A stretch of DNA of 64,000 nt, from positions 88,299 through 152,298 of the forward strand of contig NZ_LAZU01000028.1 of the NCBI RefSeq assembly GCF_000987955.1, in the 5' to 3' direction. Under the pieces are notes generated by a model that saw only the letters and a list, made by a program, of their open reading frames with translations, searched no databases and was not told the origin of the DNA. This document shows, piece by piece, positions 1 through 7,962 of this stretch (its first letter is position 1; every line of letters begins with the position of its first letter). The position numbers and the translations under genes are program-made. This DNA is from Paenibacillus sp. DMB20. Lineage in GTDB: Bacteria; Bacillota; Bacilli; Paenibacillales; Paenibacillaceae.

Positions 1-1
1 C

Positions 2-328
2 GATCCGGTGGGAGGAACCCGGCTGTCCGGGTTGCTGAAACAAGTCAAATACGGCGGCGCGGTTGCGCTTTCCGGGTTAACCGGCGGTGCAGAATTTCCA
101 GGAGCGGTGTATCCTTTTATCCTTCGCGGAGTTAAGCTGCTGGGCATCGATTCCGTTTATTGTCCCATGGACATCCGGCGGGAAATTTGGGGACGGCTTG
201 CCGGGGAATGGAAGCCGGTAACGGTGCTCGATTCCGGTATCCGGGAGATTTCGTTGAACGAACTTCCCGAAACCTTCGAAAGGATTTTGAAGGGCGGTGC
301 CGTAGGCCGTACCATCGTATCGATGTAA
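2..328 (+). CDS. Partial zinc-independent quinone oxidoreductase / acrylyl-CoA reductase (YhdH/YhfP family), C-terminal end
   Basis: The 5' end lies outside the window; the frame is open from base 2 and ends at a stop at 326-328. The visible ~108 residues match the C-terminal part of the MDR-superfamily YhdH/YhfP/AcuI group: an early PVGG, the Rossmann-side segment GGAVALSGLTGG, then FILRGVKLLGIDSV followed by an R..IW..LAGEWKP segment and a terminal GRTIVSM. These enzymes use NADPH to reduce acrylyl-CoA or quinone-like substrates in the cytoplasm. The exact substrate cannot be told from this fragment. Confidence 0.75.
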   Translation, partial: DPVGGTRLSGLLKQVKYGGAVALSGLTGGAEFPGAVYPFILRGVKLLGIDSVYCPMDIRREIWGRLAGEWKPVTVLDSGIREISLNELPETFERILKGGAVGRTIVSM

Positions 329-422
329 GAGCGGGGGATCGAATAAACTGTTCCGCCGTCAGGCATGCTAATCCCAAACAAGACATGCAGCCTTTTGCAT
401 GACAGGGAAGGATGGATGAAGC

Positions 423-1022
423 ATGGCAACACGGTGGATCAAAGGAATGCTGGTTGGTTTGCTCCTGACTGCCGGTATGGGCTGCAGCAAAGAAGGAGTC
501 AAAGAAGAAGTCCAGAAATACGATATCCGTCTGCACGCCTACGAGGAAGGCAACAGAGAAGCGAAGACGGAAGGACTGGGCTTAAACGGCAGAATCCTGG
601 AGAGGATTCAGGAATTGTTTAAGGATCAAAACGTTCGGCTGACCAACGAGACGTACACGGAAGACCAAAGCGGAACCATGGCTTACCATTACCGGATGAA
701 CGCCGATACCAATCAGCAGCTGAAACTTTTCGTTTTCAAAGATGAGCCGTCAAGAATTCATGGCATTAATGAAATGTATGGCGGCCATGGGATGATCGAA
801 AAGGGAAACGCGAAGCACCTCGTTATCGTCGATAAGGAGGCTGCGCTCGTATACACCTCAGCCGGTGACCGGAAAGGCCAATACACCGAGCAGACCCGAA
901 AGGTAGCGGCCGATGTGCTAAAAGAGATTCCGCGCCAATCGAACAGGGTAAACAACGTGGAAGAGAGCGGCGGGAATCCGAACGATCCATATGGAAACGA
1001 TATGTATAATAATAACGAATAA
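423..1022 (+). CDS. Putative lipoprotein of unknown function
   Basis: A 199-residue protein with a short hydrophobic N-terminal segment ending near Cys21 (LLLTAGMGCSKEG), which looks like a lipoprotein signal although the residues just before the Cys are not the classic lipobox. The rest is hydrophilic with Lys/Glu-rich helices and an Asn-rich tail (GNPNDPYGNDMYNNNE). Such tails occur in sporulation lipoproteins of the YhcN/YlaJ type, but I see no other clear family signature and do not assign one. The gene stands alone and is followed by a strong bidirectional terminator. Confidence 0.7.
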   Translation: MATRWIKGMLVGLLLTAGMGCSKEGVKEEVQKYDIRLHAYEEGNREAKTEGLGLNGRILERIQELFKDQNVRLTNETYTEDQSGTMAYHYRMNADTNQQLKLFVFKDEPSRIHGINEMYGGHGMIEKGNAKHLVIVDKEAALVYTSAGDRKGQYTEQTRKVAADVLKEIPRQSNRVNNVEESGGNPNDPYGNDMYNNNE

Positions 1023-1091
1023 CATGACAAGTCGAGGAATACCCAAGCGTGATCCATTCAATTTGTAAGATATACCCGGCAGTCCAAATCA

Positions 1092-1132
1092 AAAAAGGGC
1101 GGGAGGTTTATGATAACCCCCGGCCCTTTTTG
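1092..1132. terminator. Bidirectional rho-independent terminator
   Basis: Inverted repeat AAAAAGGGC-GGGAGGTT ... AACCCCC-GCCCTTTTT, flanked by A and T runs so it can work on both strands. It separates the lipoprotein gene from the convergent moaB. Confidence 0.85.
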
Positions 1133-1153
1133 GCTTCTTAATAAGCTAATTGT

Positions 1154-1667
1154 TCAGTGGGACTTGTTGATTTCCCTGACGACATGGCGCAGTTCCGGCA
1201 ACAAGATACGCTCCATGGCCAGCCTTACGGCGTTGACGGAGCCAGGCATCGAGAAGACCGCCGTGTTGCCGACCGTTCCGCCGATCGCCCGGCTTAATAT
1301 GGCGGCAGGTCCAATCTCCGTATAACTCAGGTAGCGAAAAATTTCCCCAAAGCCTTGCAGTTCCTTGTCGAGCAAGGAAGAGACGGCCTCATACGTTCGG
1401 TCCCTGCCGGAAATGCCGGTCCCCCCCCGTCAATAATATGGCTTGAACTGCAGATTGGCTGGAAGCATTGTAAATCAGCTCGCGAATTTCGTCGTATTCG
1501 TCTTTGACAATGATATGCTTGATCACGGCGTACCCCGATTCCTCCAGCAGCTTTCGCATCAATTGGCCGCTCTTGTCGTTCTCAAGCGTTCTTGTATCCG
1601 AAACGGTGACGATCATGCAGGAAACCGATTCCGGGGATTGACTCCGGTGTTCTTCTACAGAATTCAT
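1154..1667 (-). CDS. moaB: Molybdenum cofactor biosynthesis protein MoaB (frame break in a G8 tract)
   Basis: MoaB/MogA-like proteins bind molybdopterin and help form the molybdenum cofactor. The N-terminal half carries [13 protein letters not shown] and AILLTGG; the C-terminal half carries [30 protein letters not shown] and [10 protein letters not shown], both characteristic of the family. They are in different frames. The switch is at the C8 run 1421-1428 (G8 on the coding strand); removing one G gives [15 protein letters not shown], the expected family sequence, and a 170-residue protein. The start is ATG at 1667, with GGGAG upstream, rather than the ATG at 1676, which is too close to that site. 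The gene is monocistronic and no other cofactor genes are nearby. Confidence 0.85.
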
Positions 1668-1806
1668 CGATAACATCTCCCACGTGTTTTAATGGACGTG
1701 CCATGTTCTAAGGTTAACCTGTTACCATATGCCGTTAAGAAGCTTGCTCCCGGCCCTTCTCTATAGTACACTCGCTAACAGAGGACAGGAAGGGAAGAGT
1801 TTACAT

Positions 1807-2811
1807 ATGAATAACGAGGCAACCCCCATATATATATTATCAGGCTTTTTGGGCAGCGGTAAAACAACGCTGCTGACAAGATTGATTTCGTTCTGGAAGC
1901 GGGAAGGCCTGAAGCCGGCCATCGTCATGAATGAAATCGGCGAGGTAAATATCGACGGCATGATCGCCGGATCGGACATTCCTGCGGCCGAAATGCTCGG
2001 CGGCTGTATCTGCTGCTCTATCCGCGCGGATCTGGCTTCCGGGCTTGCCCGGCTCATTAAAAACGAGAAACCCGACGTTATCGTGATCGAGGCGACGGGT
2101 GCCGCAAATCCGATGGAGATTTTGGATGCGACGGCCGAAGCCGCTTTATATTTGAAAATTCAAGTGAAACAACTCATTACGGTTGTAGATACGGCCCATC
2201 TGCTGCATCTTCATCGGGAACAGAAGGGGAAAACCTATCGATTGATGCAGGAGCAGATCCGCTGCGCTTCCGCTTTGATATTAAACAAAATGGACCGGGT
2301 ATCCGCGGAGGCGCTGCAGGAGGCCAAAGATATCGTAACCAAATGGAACGGATTCGCGCCCATGCTTCCCGCTGTCCGCTGCGAAGTGGATTTGGGAAGG
2401 CTCCTCCATGAAGATCATGAACATGACGGGTTTGAACACACCGATCTTCGGAATAACGATCACAGGCATGACCATCACGGGCATGACCACGGCTCCCATG
2501 CTTCCCACGGCCACGTGATGTCTTACACGCATTACTTGAAAGCTCCGCTGGACAGCAGGGAATTCGAAGCCTTCGTAGCAGATCTGCCGCGTGAAGTCTA
2601 CCGGGCCAAAGGGATTTTGACGTTCAGCGATACCGCAAGCCGTTTTTTGTTCCAGTATGCTTTTAGGGAATCCGATTTCACCAAGGCGAACGTCCAGGAG
2701 TCCCTGGAGGATGTAATCGTATTTATCGGGGAGCATTTTAGCCGGTCCGAGCTTCAGGACAAGCTGGAGCGGCTCGAAGGAGCCCCGAACCGGCAACAGA
2801 GCCGAGTTTAG
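1807..2811 (+). CDS. COG0523 family GTPase, probable metal (zinc) metallochaperone, CobW/ZigA-like
   Basis: A SIMIBI-class P-loop GTPase of 334 residues. The P-loop GFLGSGKTT lies near residue 12, the switch/metal motif GGCICCSI (CxCC) near residue 64, and NKMD, the guanine-specificity motif, near residue 160. A long His/Asp-rich stretch (about residues 205-238) precedes the C-terminal CobW domain. COG0523 proteins deliver zinc or other metals to target enzymes; the His-rich loop and CxCC suggest zinc, but the client is not identifiable. The start at 1807 is chosen because GGAAGGGAAGAG precedes it; an upstream in-frame ATG at 1729 lacks a ribosome site. The gene appears monocistronic. Confidence 0.85.
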   Translation: MNNEATPIYILSGFLGSGKTTLLTRLISFWKREGLKPAIVMNEIGEVNIDGMIAGSDIPAAEMLGGCICCSIRADLASGLARLIKNEKPDVIVIEATGAANPMEILDATAEAALYLKIQVKQLITVVDTAHLLHLHREQKGKTYRLMQEQIRCASALILNKMDRVSAEALQEAKDIVTKWNGFAPMLPAVRCEVDLGRLLHEDHEHDGFEHTDLRNNDHRHDHHGHDHGSHASHGHVMSYTHYLKAPLDSREFEAFVADLPREVYRAKGILTFSDTASRFLFQYAFRESDFTKANVQESLEDVIVFIGEHFSRSELQDKLERLEGAPNRQQSRV

Positions 2812-2827
2812 TCTCTTAAAACAATAG

Positions 2828-2855
2828 AGGTGCCCATGGGGGCACCTTTTTTTTT
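2828..2855 (+). terminator. Rho-independent terminator
   Basis: Stem AGGTGCC/GGCACCT with a short loop followed by nine T residues, just after the COG0523 GTPase gene. Confidence 0.9.
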
Positions 2856-2885
2856 GAGAAAATCCTGCAATGTAAGACGTAATCT

Positions 2886-3452
2886 CTATCTGTTGGATGA
2901 TGGATAATGAAGAAGGGTTATGTACCGGATCGGACGGTCGGTTCGGTTGGAATAGGTATGGGGCTGATCAGCGGAAAACCGCATCATCGTATTCGCCTCA
3001 AGCACGTATTCCCCGCTGTCCAGCGAAATATGAAGGATGCCTTCAATCACCATGATGAATTCCTCGACACCTTCGTAGTGGGCCTCCGACACATGGGAGC
3101 AGCCAGGATCCACTTCCACGCTGTACATCTCAAATCCTTTATCCTGTTCAAAGGGAAAGATCGGGAAGGCACGGTAAGCCCCTTCCTCTTCTTTAAAAGG
3201 AGTAATATCCTCCACTTTCACGATCGATACCCCTTGACTGGGCTCCTCCATCAACGTAGCGAAGGAAATCCTCAGGCCATTAACGATTTTCCACAAAACC
3301 GAAATGGTCGGGTTGGATTCGCCTCTTTCGATTTGTCCCAGCATTCCTTTGCTGACCCCGCATAAGTCGGATACCTGGTCAAGGCTTAGCCCTCTCGATT
3401 TGCGGATGATTTGTAAGTTTCTCCCGATTTTTATATGTATCGGTTCTAGCAT
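2886..3452 (-). CDS. XRE-family transcriptional regulator with C-terminal cupin domain
   Basis: A 188-residue regulator. An XRE helix-turn-helix covers about residues 8-62 (GRNLQIIRKSRGLSLDQVSDLCGVSKGMLGQIERGES, split here for reading); a cupin covers about residues 105-180 (HYEGVEEFIMVIEG, then FSADQPHTYSN). XRE-cupin proteins usually repress or activate nearby metabolic genes in response to a small ligand. The gene is divergent from tdh-kbl across a 164-bp spacer holding a near-perfect palindrome, so threonine catabolism is its likely target (inference). ATG 3452 is preferred because GGAG lies upstream; the longer reading adds non-domain residues. Confidence 0.85.
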   Translation of the reverse strand: MLEPIHIKIGRNLQIIRKSRGLSLDQVSDLCGVSKGMLGQIERGESNPTISVLWKIVNGLRISFATLMEEPSQGVSIVKVEDITPFKEEEGAYRAFPIFPFEQDKGFEMYSVEVDPGCSHVSEAHYEGVEEFIMVIEGILHISLDSGEYVLEANTMMRFSADQPHTYSNRTDRPIRYITLLHYPSSNR

Positions 3453-3527
3453 TTCTGTCCACCACTCCACTCTGATCCATCCGGATTTATAAAAACACAT
3501 AAAAAATGTGTGCAATATAACATACAA

Positions 3528-3547
3528 TTGTGTAATATATTATACAA
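3528..3547. promoter_or_regulatory. 20-bp palindrome, candidate operator between XRE-cupin gene and tdh
   Basis: TTGTGTAATATATTATACAA is an inverted repeat with one mismatch between its 10-bp arms. Further TTGTRT-type half sites lie on either side (3521-3527 on the minus strand and about 3581-3590). It sits in the divergent promoter region, so it is a good candidate for the site bound by the XRE-cupin protein. Confidence 0.5.
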
Positions 3548-3616
3548 ACACGGTGAGTATGCGTTTTCCGTTTATTATCTATTGTATGTATAAATCTTGG
3601 AAGGGGCAATCCGTAT

Positions 3617-4685
3617 ATGACTGCTACCATGCTCGGACTGGTGAAAGAGGAGCGCAAGCCAGGCGCCGTATTGAAAAAAAGTGCCGGTTCCAACCTACGG
3701 GCCGGATGAAGTGTTGGTAAGGGTGATGGCATCTTCGATTTGCGGAACCGACGTTCACATTTACAAATGGGATGATTGGGCGGCTAGCCGAGTCGTTACT
3801 CCCAACGTTTTCGGCCACGAGTTTGCCGGAATCGTAGAAGCCGTCGGAGCCAATGTGACCCATGTGAAGCCAGGGGACCATGTGTCCGGAGAAGGACACG
3901 TCGTTTGCGGAAAGTGCAAGGCATGCCGAACCGGCAATGCCCATGTTTGTCTCCACACGCGAAGCTTTGGGATTACGCTGCCGGGTTGTTTTGGAGAATT
4001 CGCCGTCTTGAAGGCCAGCAACGTGATCATGAACGATCCTGAACTTCCTTTTGAAATCGCTTGCATTCAGGATCCGCTGGGAAATGCGGTTCAGACCGTG
4101 CTGGCAGGGGATATCGTTGGGCGAAGCGTTGCGGTTATCGGTACAGGCCCCATCGGCCTGATGGCCATTGCCGTCGCCAAAGCTTGCGGCTGCGGAACCA
4201 TCATAGCGGTCGATATCAATGCTTACCGTTTGGAAATGGCCCGGACGATGGGGGCGGATGTGCTGGTCAACAGCAGCGAGGAATCTTCCGTGGAAGCTAT
4301 CATGAAGGCAACCGCCGGCGAAGGGGTCGAAGTGGTATTGGAGATGTCGGGGCACCCCGGCGCGATTCGCGACGCTTTAAAAGCGGCTGCACCCGCAGGT
4401 CGTGTTTCGCTTTTGGGCATCCCGACCAAAGAGGTCTCTTTTGATCTAGCCCAGGATGTTATTTTTAAGGGACTTCAATTGAACGGAATTACCGGCCGCC
4501 GGATGTACGATACCTGGTATCAGCTTAAAGGACTGCTGGAGCGGGGCCGGATCGATTTGTCGCCGATCATTACCCACCGACTGACCCTGGACCGGTATGA
4601 GGAGGCTTTCGAGCTCATGTCATCGGGGAAATGCGGTAAAATTGTGTTTATTCACGATCAATCCAATGATCAGAAACAACGGTAA
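3617..4685 (+). CDS. tdh: L-threonine 3-dehydrogenase (frame break in an A7 run near the start)
   Basis: A zinc-dependent medium-chain dehydrogenase that oxidises L-threonine to 2-amino-3-ketobutyrate with NAD+. Visible features are SSICGTDVHIYKWDDWA (catalytic Cys and the TDH-typical HIYKWD), GHEFAG, a structural-zinc Cys cluster (CGKCKACRTGNAHVC), the Rossmann motif GTGPIGL and the family segment GITGRRMYDTWYQLKGLL. Residues 1-20 (MTATMLGLVKEERKPGAVLK) are in another frame; removing one A from 3674-3680 joins them to VPVPTYGPDE and gives 355 residues. The start ATG 3617 follows GGAAGGGG. It is the first gene of a two-gene unit with kbl. Confidence 0.9.
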
Positions 4686-4721
4686 CGCATAATCATTATA
4701 AAAACGACGGAGGTGCCAAGG

Positions 4722-5903
4722 ATGGCCGGTTTTGAATTCATAGAACAGCAATTGGAGGAACTGAAGAAGTCAGGTCGCTATCGTCCGCTTACGGTATGGG
4801 AGGGCGGATCGGACTCGTGGATGACCCTGCAGGACGGCAAGCGCGTTCTGCAAATGTCTTCGAACAACTATTTGGGCTTGACGCAGCATCCGCTGTTAAA
4901 ACAGTCGGCTGCGGATGCCATTGCGAAGTATGGAGTCGGTGCAGGTTCCGTCCGGACCATCACGGGTACGCTCGACATCCACGATGAACTGGAACGGCGT
5001 CTGGCCGAGTTTAAGGGGACGGAGGCTACCCTGGTCTTTCAATCGGGCTTTACGACAAACCAGGGCGTGCTGGCTTCCATTCTTGGGGCCGATGACGTGG
5101 TTATCAGTGACGAGCTGAACCACGCAAGCATTATTGACGGAATCCGGCTGACCAAATGCAATAAAGCAATTTATGCCCACAAAGACATGAACCAGCTTGA
5201 AGATGTACTGAGAAAAAGCGGAAATTACCGGCAGCGTGTGATCGTGACGGACGGAGTCTTCAGCATGGACGGAGATATTGCTCCCCTGCCGGCCATCGTG
5301 GAGCTTGCCGAAAAATACGATGCCTTGGTCTATGTCGATGATGCGCATGCCAGCGGCGTGCTGGGCAAGCACGGCAAAGGATCCACGGACCATTTCGGCC
5401 TTCACGGCCGCGTTCACATTCAGGTCGGCACGCTGTCCAAGGCCATCGGCGCCGTCGGCGGCTACGTGGCGAGTTCGCTGGCATTGAAGGACTATTTAAC
5501 GAATGTGGCCCGTTCGTTCCTGTTCAGTACCTCGCTGCCGCCTTCCGTGGCCGCGACTTGCCTGGCTGCGATTGAAGTGCTTAAGAGCGAGCCGGAATTA
5601 ACGGAACGGCTGTGGAGCAATGCGAATTCGTTCCGCAGCGCCCTGCAGAGCGCAGGTTTTGACACCGGATCGAGCGAAACCCCGATTATCCCGATCATCG
5701 TCGGCGATCCGGCCCGTACAAACCAATTTTCCCGCCGCCTGATGGAGGAAGGCGTTTGCGCCCAAGGCATCGTTTACCCTACGGTTGCGATGGATCGGGG
5801 CCGGGTCCGTCTGATCGTGACGGCCCAGCATACCGAGCAGGATCTGGCTTTCGCGCTGGAGGCTCTGACCAAGGTGGGCAAAGAATTCGGGCTTATCGGA
5901 TAA
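4722..5903 (+). CDS. kbl: Glycine C-acetyltransferase (2-amino-3-ketobutyrate CoA ligase)
   Basis: A PLP-dependent alpha-oxoamine synthase of 393 residues that cleaves 2-amino-3-ketobutyrate with CoA to glycine and acetyl-CoA, the step after TDH. Family motifs are visible: SSNNYLGLTQHP near residue 43, GSVRTITGT, the PLP-contacting DDAHASGVLG and the PLP lysine in VGTLSKAIGAVGGY. The start is ATG 4722 with GGAGG nine bases upstream; a GTG at 4713 overlaps that site. The 36-bp spacing after tdh and the terminator behind it indicate a tdh-kbl operon. Confidence 0.93.
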   Translation: MAGFEFIEQQLEELKKSGRYRPLTVWEGGSDSWMTLQDGKRVLQMSSNNYLGLTQHPLLKQSAADAIAKYGVGAGSVRTITGTLDIHDELERRLAEFKGTEATLVFQSGFTTNQGVLASILGADDVVISDELNHASIIDGIRLTKCNKAIYAHKDMNQLEDVLRKSGNYRQRVIVTDGVFSMDGDIAPLPAIVELAEKYDALVYVDDAHASGVLGKHGKGSTDHFGLHGRVHIQVGTLSKAIGAVGGYVASSLALKDYLTNVARSFLFSTSLPPSVAATCLAAIEVLKSEPELTERLWSNANSFRSALQSAGFDTGSSETPIIPIIVGDPARTNQFSRRLMEEGVCAQGIVYPTVAMDRGRVRLIVTAQHTEQDLAFALEALTKVGKEFGLIG

Positions 5904-5962
5904 AACCCATCGCGTTTCATCCATTCCGATTTGCCGACCAGCGATAATTGCATGTTTTTACT

Positions 5963-5990
5963 GGAGCCTCCTTCATGGGAGGCTCTTTTG
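5963..5990 (+). terminator. Rho-independent terminator after tdh-kbl
   Basis: Stem GAGCCTCC/GGGAGGCTC followed by TTTT. Confidence 0.8.
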
Positions 5991-6057
5991 ATTCACGAAG
6001 CAAGCGGACGTTTAATACAATGGCAGAGCGAAAACATGTATGGGAGGTAAACGTAAA

Positions 6058-6396
6058 ATGACGAACGAACTACAATATAAAGATTGCATCGAAGCTTGTC
6101 TCCAAACCATGAACGCATGTAATGTATGTTACGTTTCCTGCTTGAAGGAATATGATATCGCCTTGCTGCGCGAATGTATCACGTTGACACGGGAATGCGC
6201 GGATTTTTGTTCTTTTGCAGCCGAGGCCATGACCCGGATGAGTCCTTATGCTTCCGAGATCTGCTCTTTATGCGTTAAAATGTGCGAAGCCTGTGCCGAT
6301 GAATGCAAAAAGCATACCCAGGAGCACTGTCAGGAATGTGCGGAATTATGCCGACGCTGTGCCAATGTCTGCCGGGAAATGTGCTGCGTGGCCTAA
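6058..6396 (+). CDS. Four-helix bundle copper-binding protein (DUF326-type, Cys-rich)
   Basis: A small 112-residue protein with about 19 cysteines spaced along helices as CxxC, CxxxC and CxxxxxxC (DCIEACLQTMNACNVCYVSC; SEICSLCVKMCEACADEC; HCQECAELCRRCANVC). This is the pattern of the Csp/DUF326 cytosolic copper-storage family, in which the cysteines point into the bundle core and bind many Cu(I) ions. There is no signal peptide, so it should be cytoplasmic. The start is ATG 6058, preceded by GGGAGGT; the upstream GTG-type extension overlaps that ribosome site. Single gene, closed by a strong terminator. Confidence 0.88.
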   Translation: MTNELQYKDCIEACLQTMNACNVCYVSCLKEYDIALLRECITLTRECADFCSFAAEAMTRMSPYASEICSLCVKMCEACADECKKHTQEHCQECAELCRRCANVCREMCCVA

Positions 6397-6401
6397 ATCA
6401 A

Positions 6402-6456
6402 AAAAAAGCCTGGTGCCCATTAGTCTTTTGGTTTTGTGGGTATCAGGCTTTTTTTG
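6402..6456 (+). terminator. Rho-independent terminator
   Basis: Long stem AAAAAGCCTGGTGCCCA/TGGGTATCAGGCTTTTT with a T7 tail after the Cys-rich gene. Confidence 0.85.
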
Positions 6457-6684
6457 CGTCCGATTGGAGATGCCGTCAGCTATCCCCCTTGATCCCGGTG
6501 AGAAAGGATTTTTGCGAAAAATGCTGTCTCTTTGCAGGTACTTTGGATATATGCGTTTTTGATGCCTTCGGCCTGTTTCATCATTAAGGATTATATTGAA
6601 TAATTACGATGTGCCTGCCGGCCTGCTGAAGACCGGAGCCGACATTTTGCGAGCATGTGATTCAAGGAGGAAGAGAGATTAACG

Positions 6685-7753
6685 ATGAGGAAATGGAAGT
6701 GTCTTGTATTTATTTTGGCGGTAATGTTAATGCTGACCGCCTGCAGCAGTAAAACCGCTTCAAATGAGGCCGGAAAAACGGAGAATGAAATGCAGGTTGA
6801 CGCCGGGACTGCTAAAAAAAGAGCCTGCAGCGGATAAGGAGACGGTGTCCGCGACAGAAGCAGAGGAAGGGCAAGAGGCGGTGGATGCTGAAATCGTGGC
6901 TGAAGTGCCTGAGGAGCAGATGGACAAGGCCGCAGATCCTAATGTTTTGATCAAAGGGGATGTTACGGTTGAAGGCAAGAAGGTTCTCGTTAAGGGGAGC
7001 AGCAACCTTCCCCCGGACCTAACCCTGGAGGCGGAAATCACGGCAAAAGGCTATTCGATGTTCGGTTATACGGACGAGGCAAAAACGGAAAATGACGGCA
7101 GCTTTGCATTGGAGATCGAAAAGCCGAACCTAAAGAGCACGGATACCATGGATCTTGAAATCGTGTTTCGCCCGGAAGAAGCGGTTGAGCCGGTACAGGA
7201 GATATACGGTAAGAAAGGCGAAAAGCTGACCGGTCCGTATGTTTACCAATATGAATCCTCCGGCGAAATATATAAACAGGTTGCTGTCAGAGCGGGGATT
7301 AAGGCGAAGGATGCAAAGCTTCAGCTGGAAGAGCCGGGCTGGGAAATTCCCGAGGACCAGGGAAACCCGGAGGTATGGATTAAACCCGTCGTGACCAAAG
7401 ACGCGAAGAATTACTATGTAACGGGGAAGAGCAATCTGCTCGAAGGGACCGAAGTCAAGCTTGACATCGATATTCCCGACAGCTGGCATATCGGTTATTC
7501 TGATTCTGCCGTTACGGCACCTGACGGTTCGTTCGAAATGCGGATCGAGAAACCCAAAAATATCGATAGCTTTTATATTCTGGTTCAAATGGAGCCCGAT
7601 GAGGATATGTGGCCATCAGCCAAGGAAACATACGGGGAAAAGGGCGAGAAACTGAAAGGGAAGTTTGTAAAAAACAAGCAGACTGATGAAGGAGCCGTTA
7701 AGTACATCCAGGTGAAAATGAAGGTTAAAGAAGATAAAAAAGAATCCAAATGA
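6685..7753 (+). CDS. Lipoprotein with two tandem beta-rich repeats (frame break in an A7 run)
   Basis: The start ATG 6685 follows AAGGAGG. A typical lipoprotein signal (VMLMLTACSS, lipobox LTAC) puts the mature Cys at residue 20, so the protein should be anchored outside the membrane. After an acidic linker come two similar units of about 130 residues. Both contain a strand-rich segment, a KGYSMFGYTD / SWHIGYSD turn, DGSFALEIEKP / DGSFEMRIEKP and YGKKGEKLTG / YGEKGEKLKG, so they arose by duplication. The first 45 residues are in another frame; removing one A from 6814-6820 joins them for 355 residues. Function unknown; a cell-surface binding role is plausible. Confidence 0.75.
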
Positions 7754-7759
7754 TAGGGC

Positions 7760-7806
7760 AAAAAAACGTCCTTCGGCATATAACTTCGCCGAAGGACGTT
7801 TTTTTG
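7760..7806 (+). terminator. Rho-independent terminator
   Basis: Near-perfect hairpin AAAACGTCCTTCGGC/GCCGAAGGACGTTTT ending in a T7 run. Confidence 0.92.
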
Positions 7807-7962
7807 GCTGGAAGCCGGTTTGGGGGGCGAAACCTGCCGGAGTGGCGGCCGAAAATTCCCATTTATATGCTTGAGAGGTTTGAAAATGGGATTTTCGGGT
7901 AATATAAGCATGTTTTCTGACATGTAAAAACATATAAATGCGGGAAGGGAAGTGCAATTGGA

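Noticed and set aside
2281..2796. 171-codon open frame antisense to the COG0523 GTPase gene
   Set aside because: Its His/Met/Val-rich sequence is just the complement of the His/Asp-rich loop codons; no ribosome site or family match.
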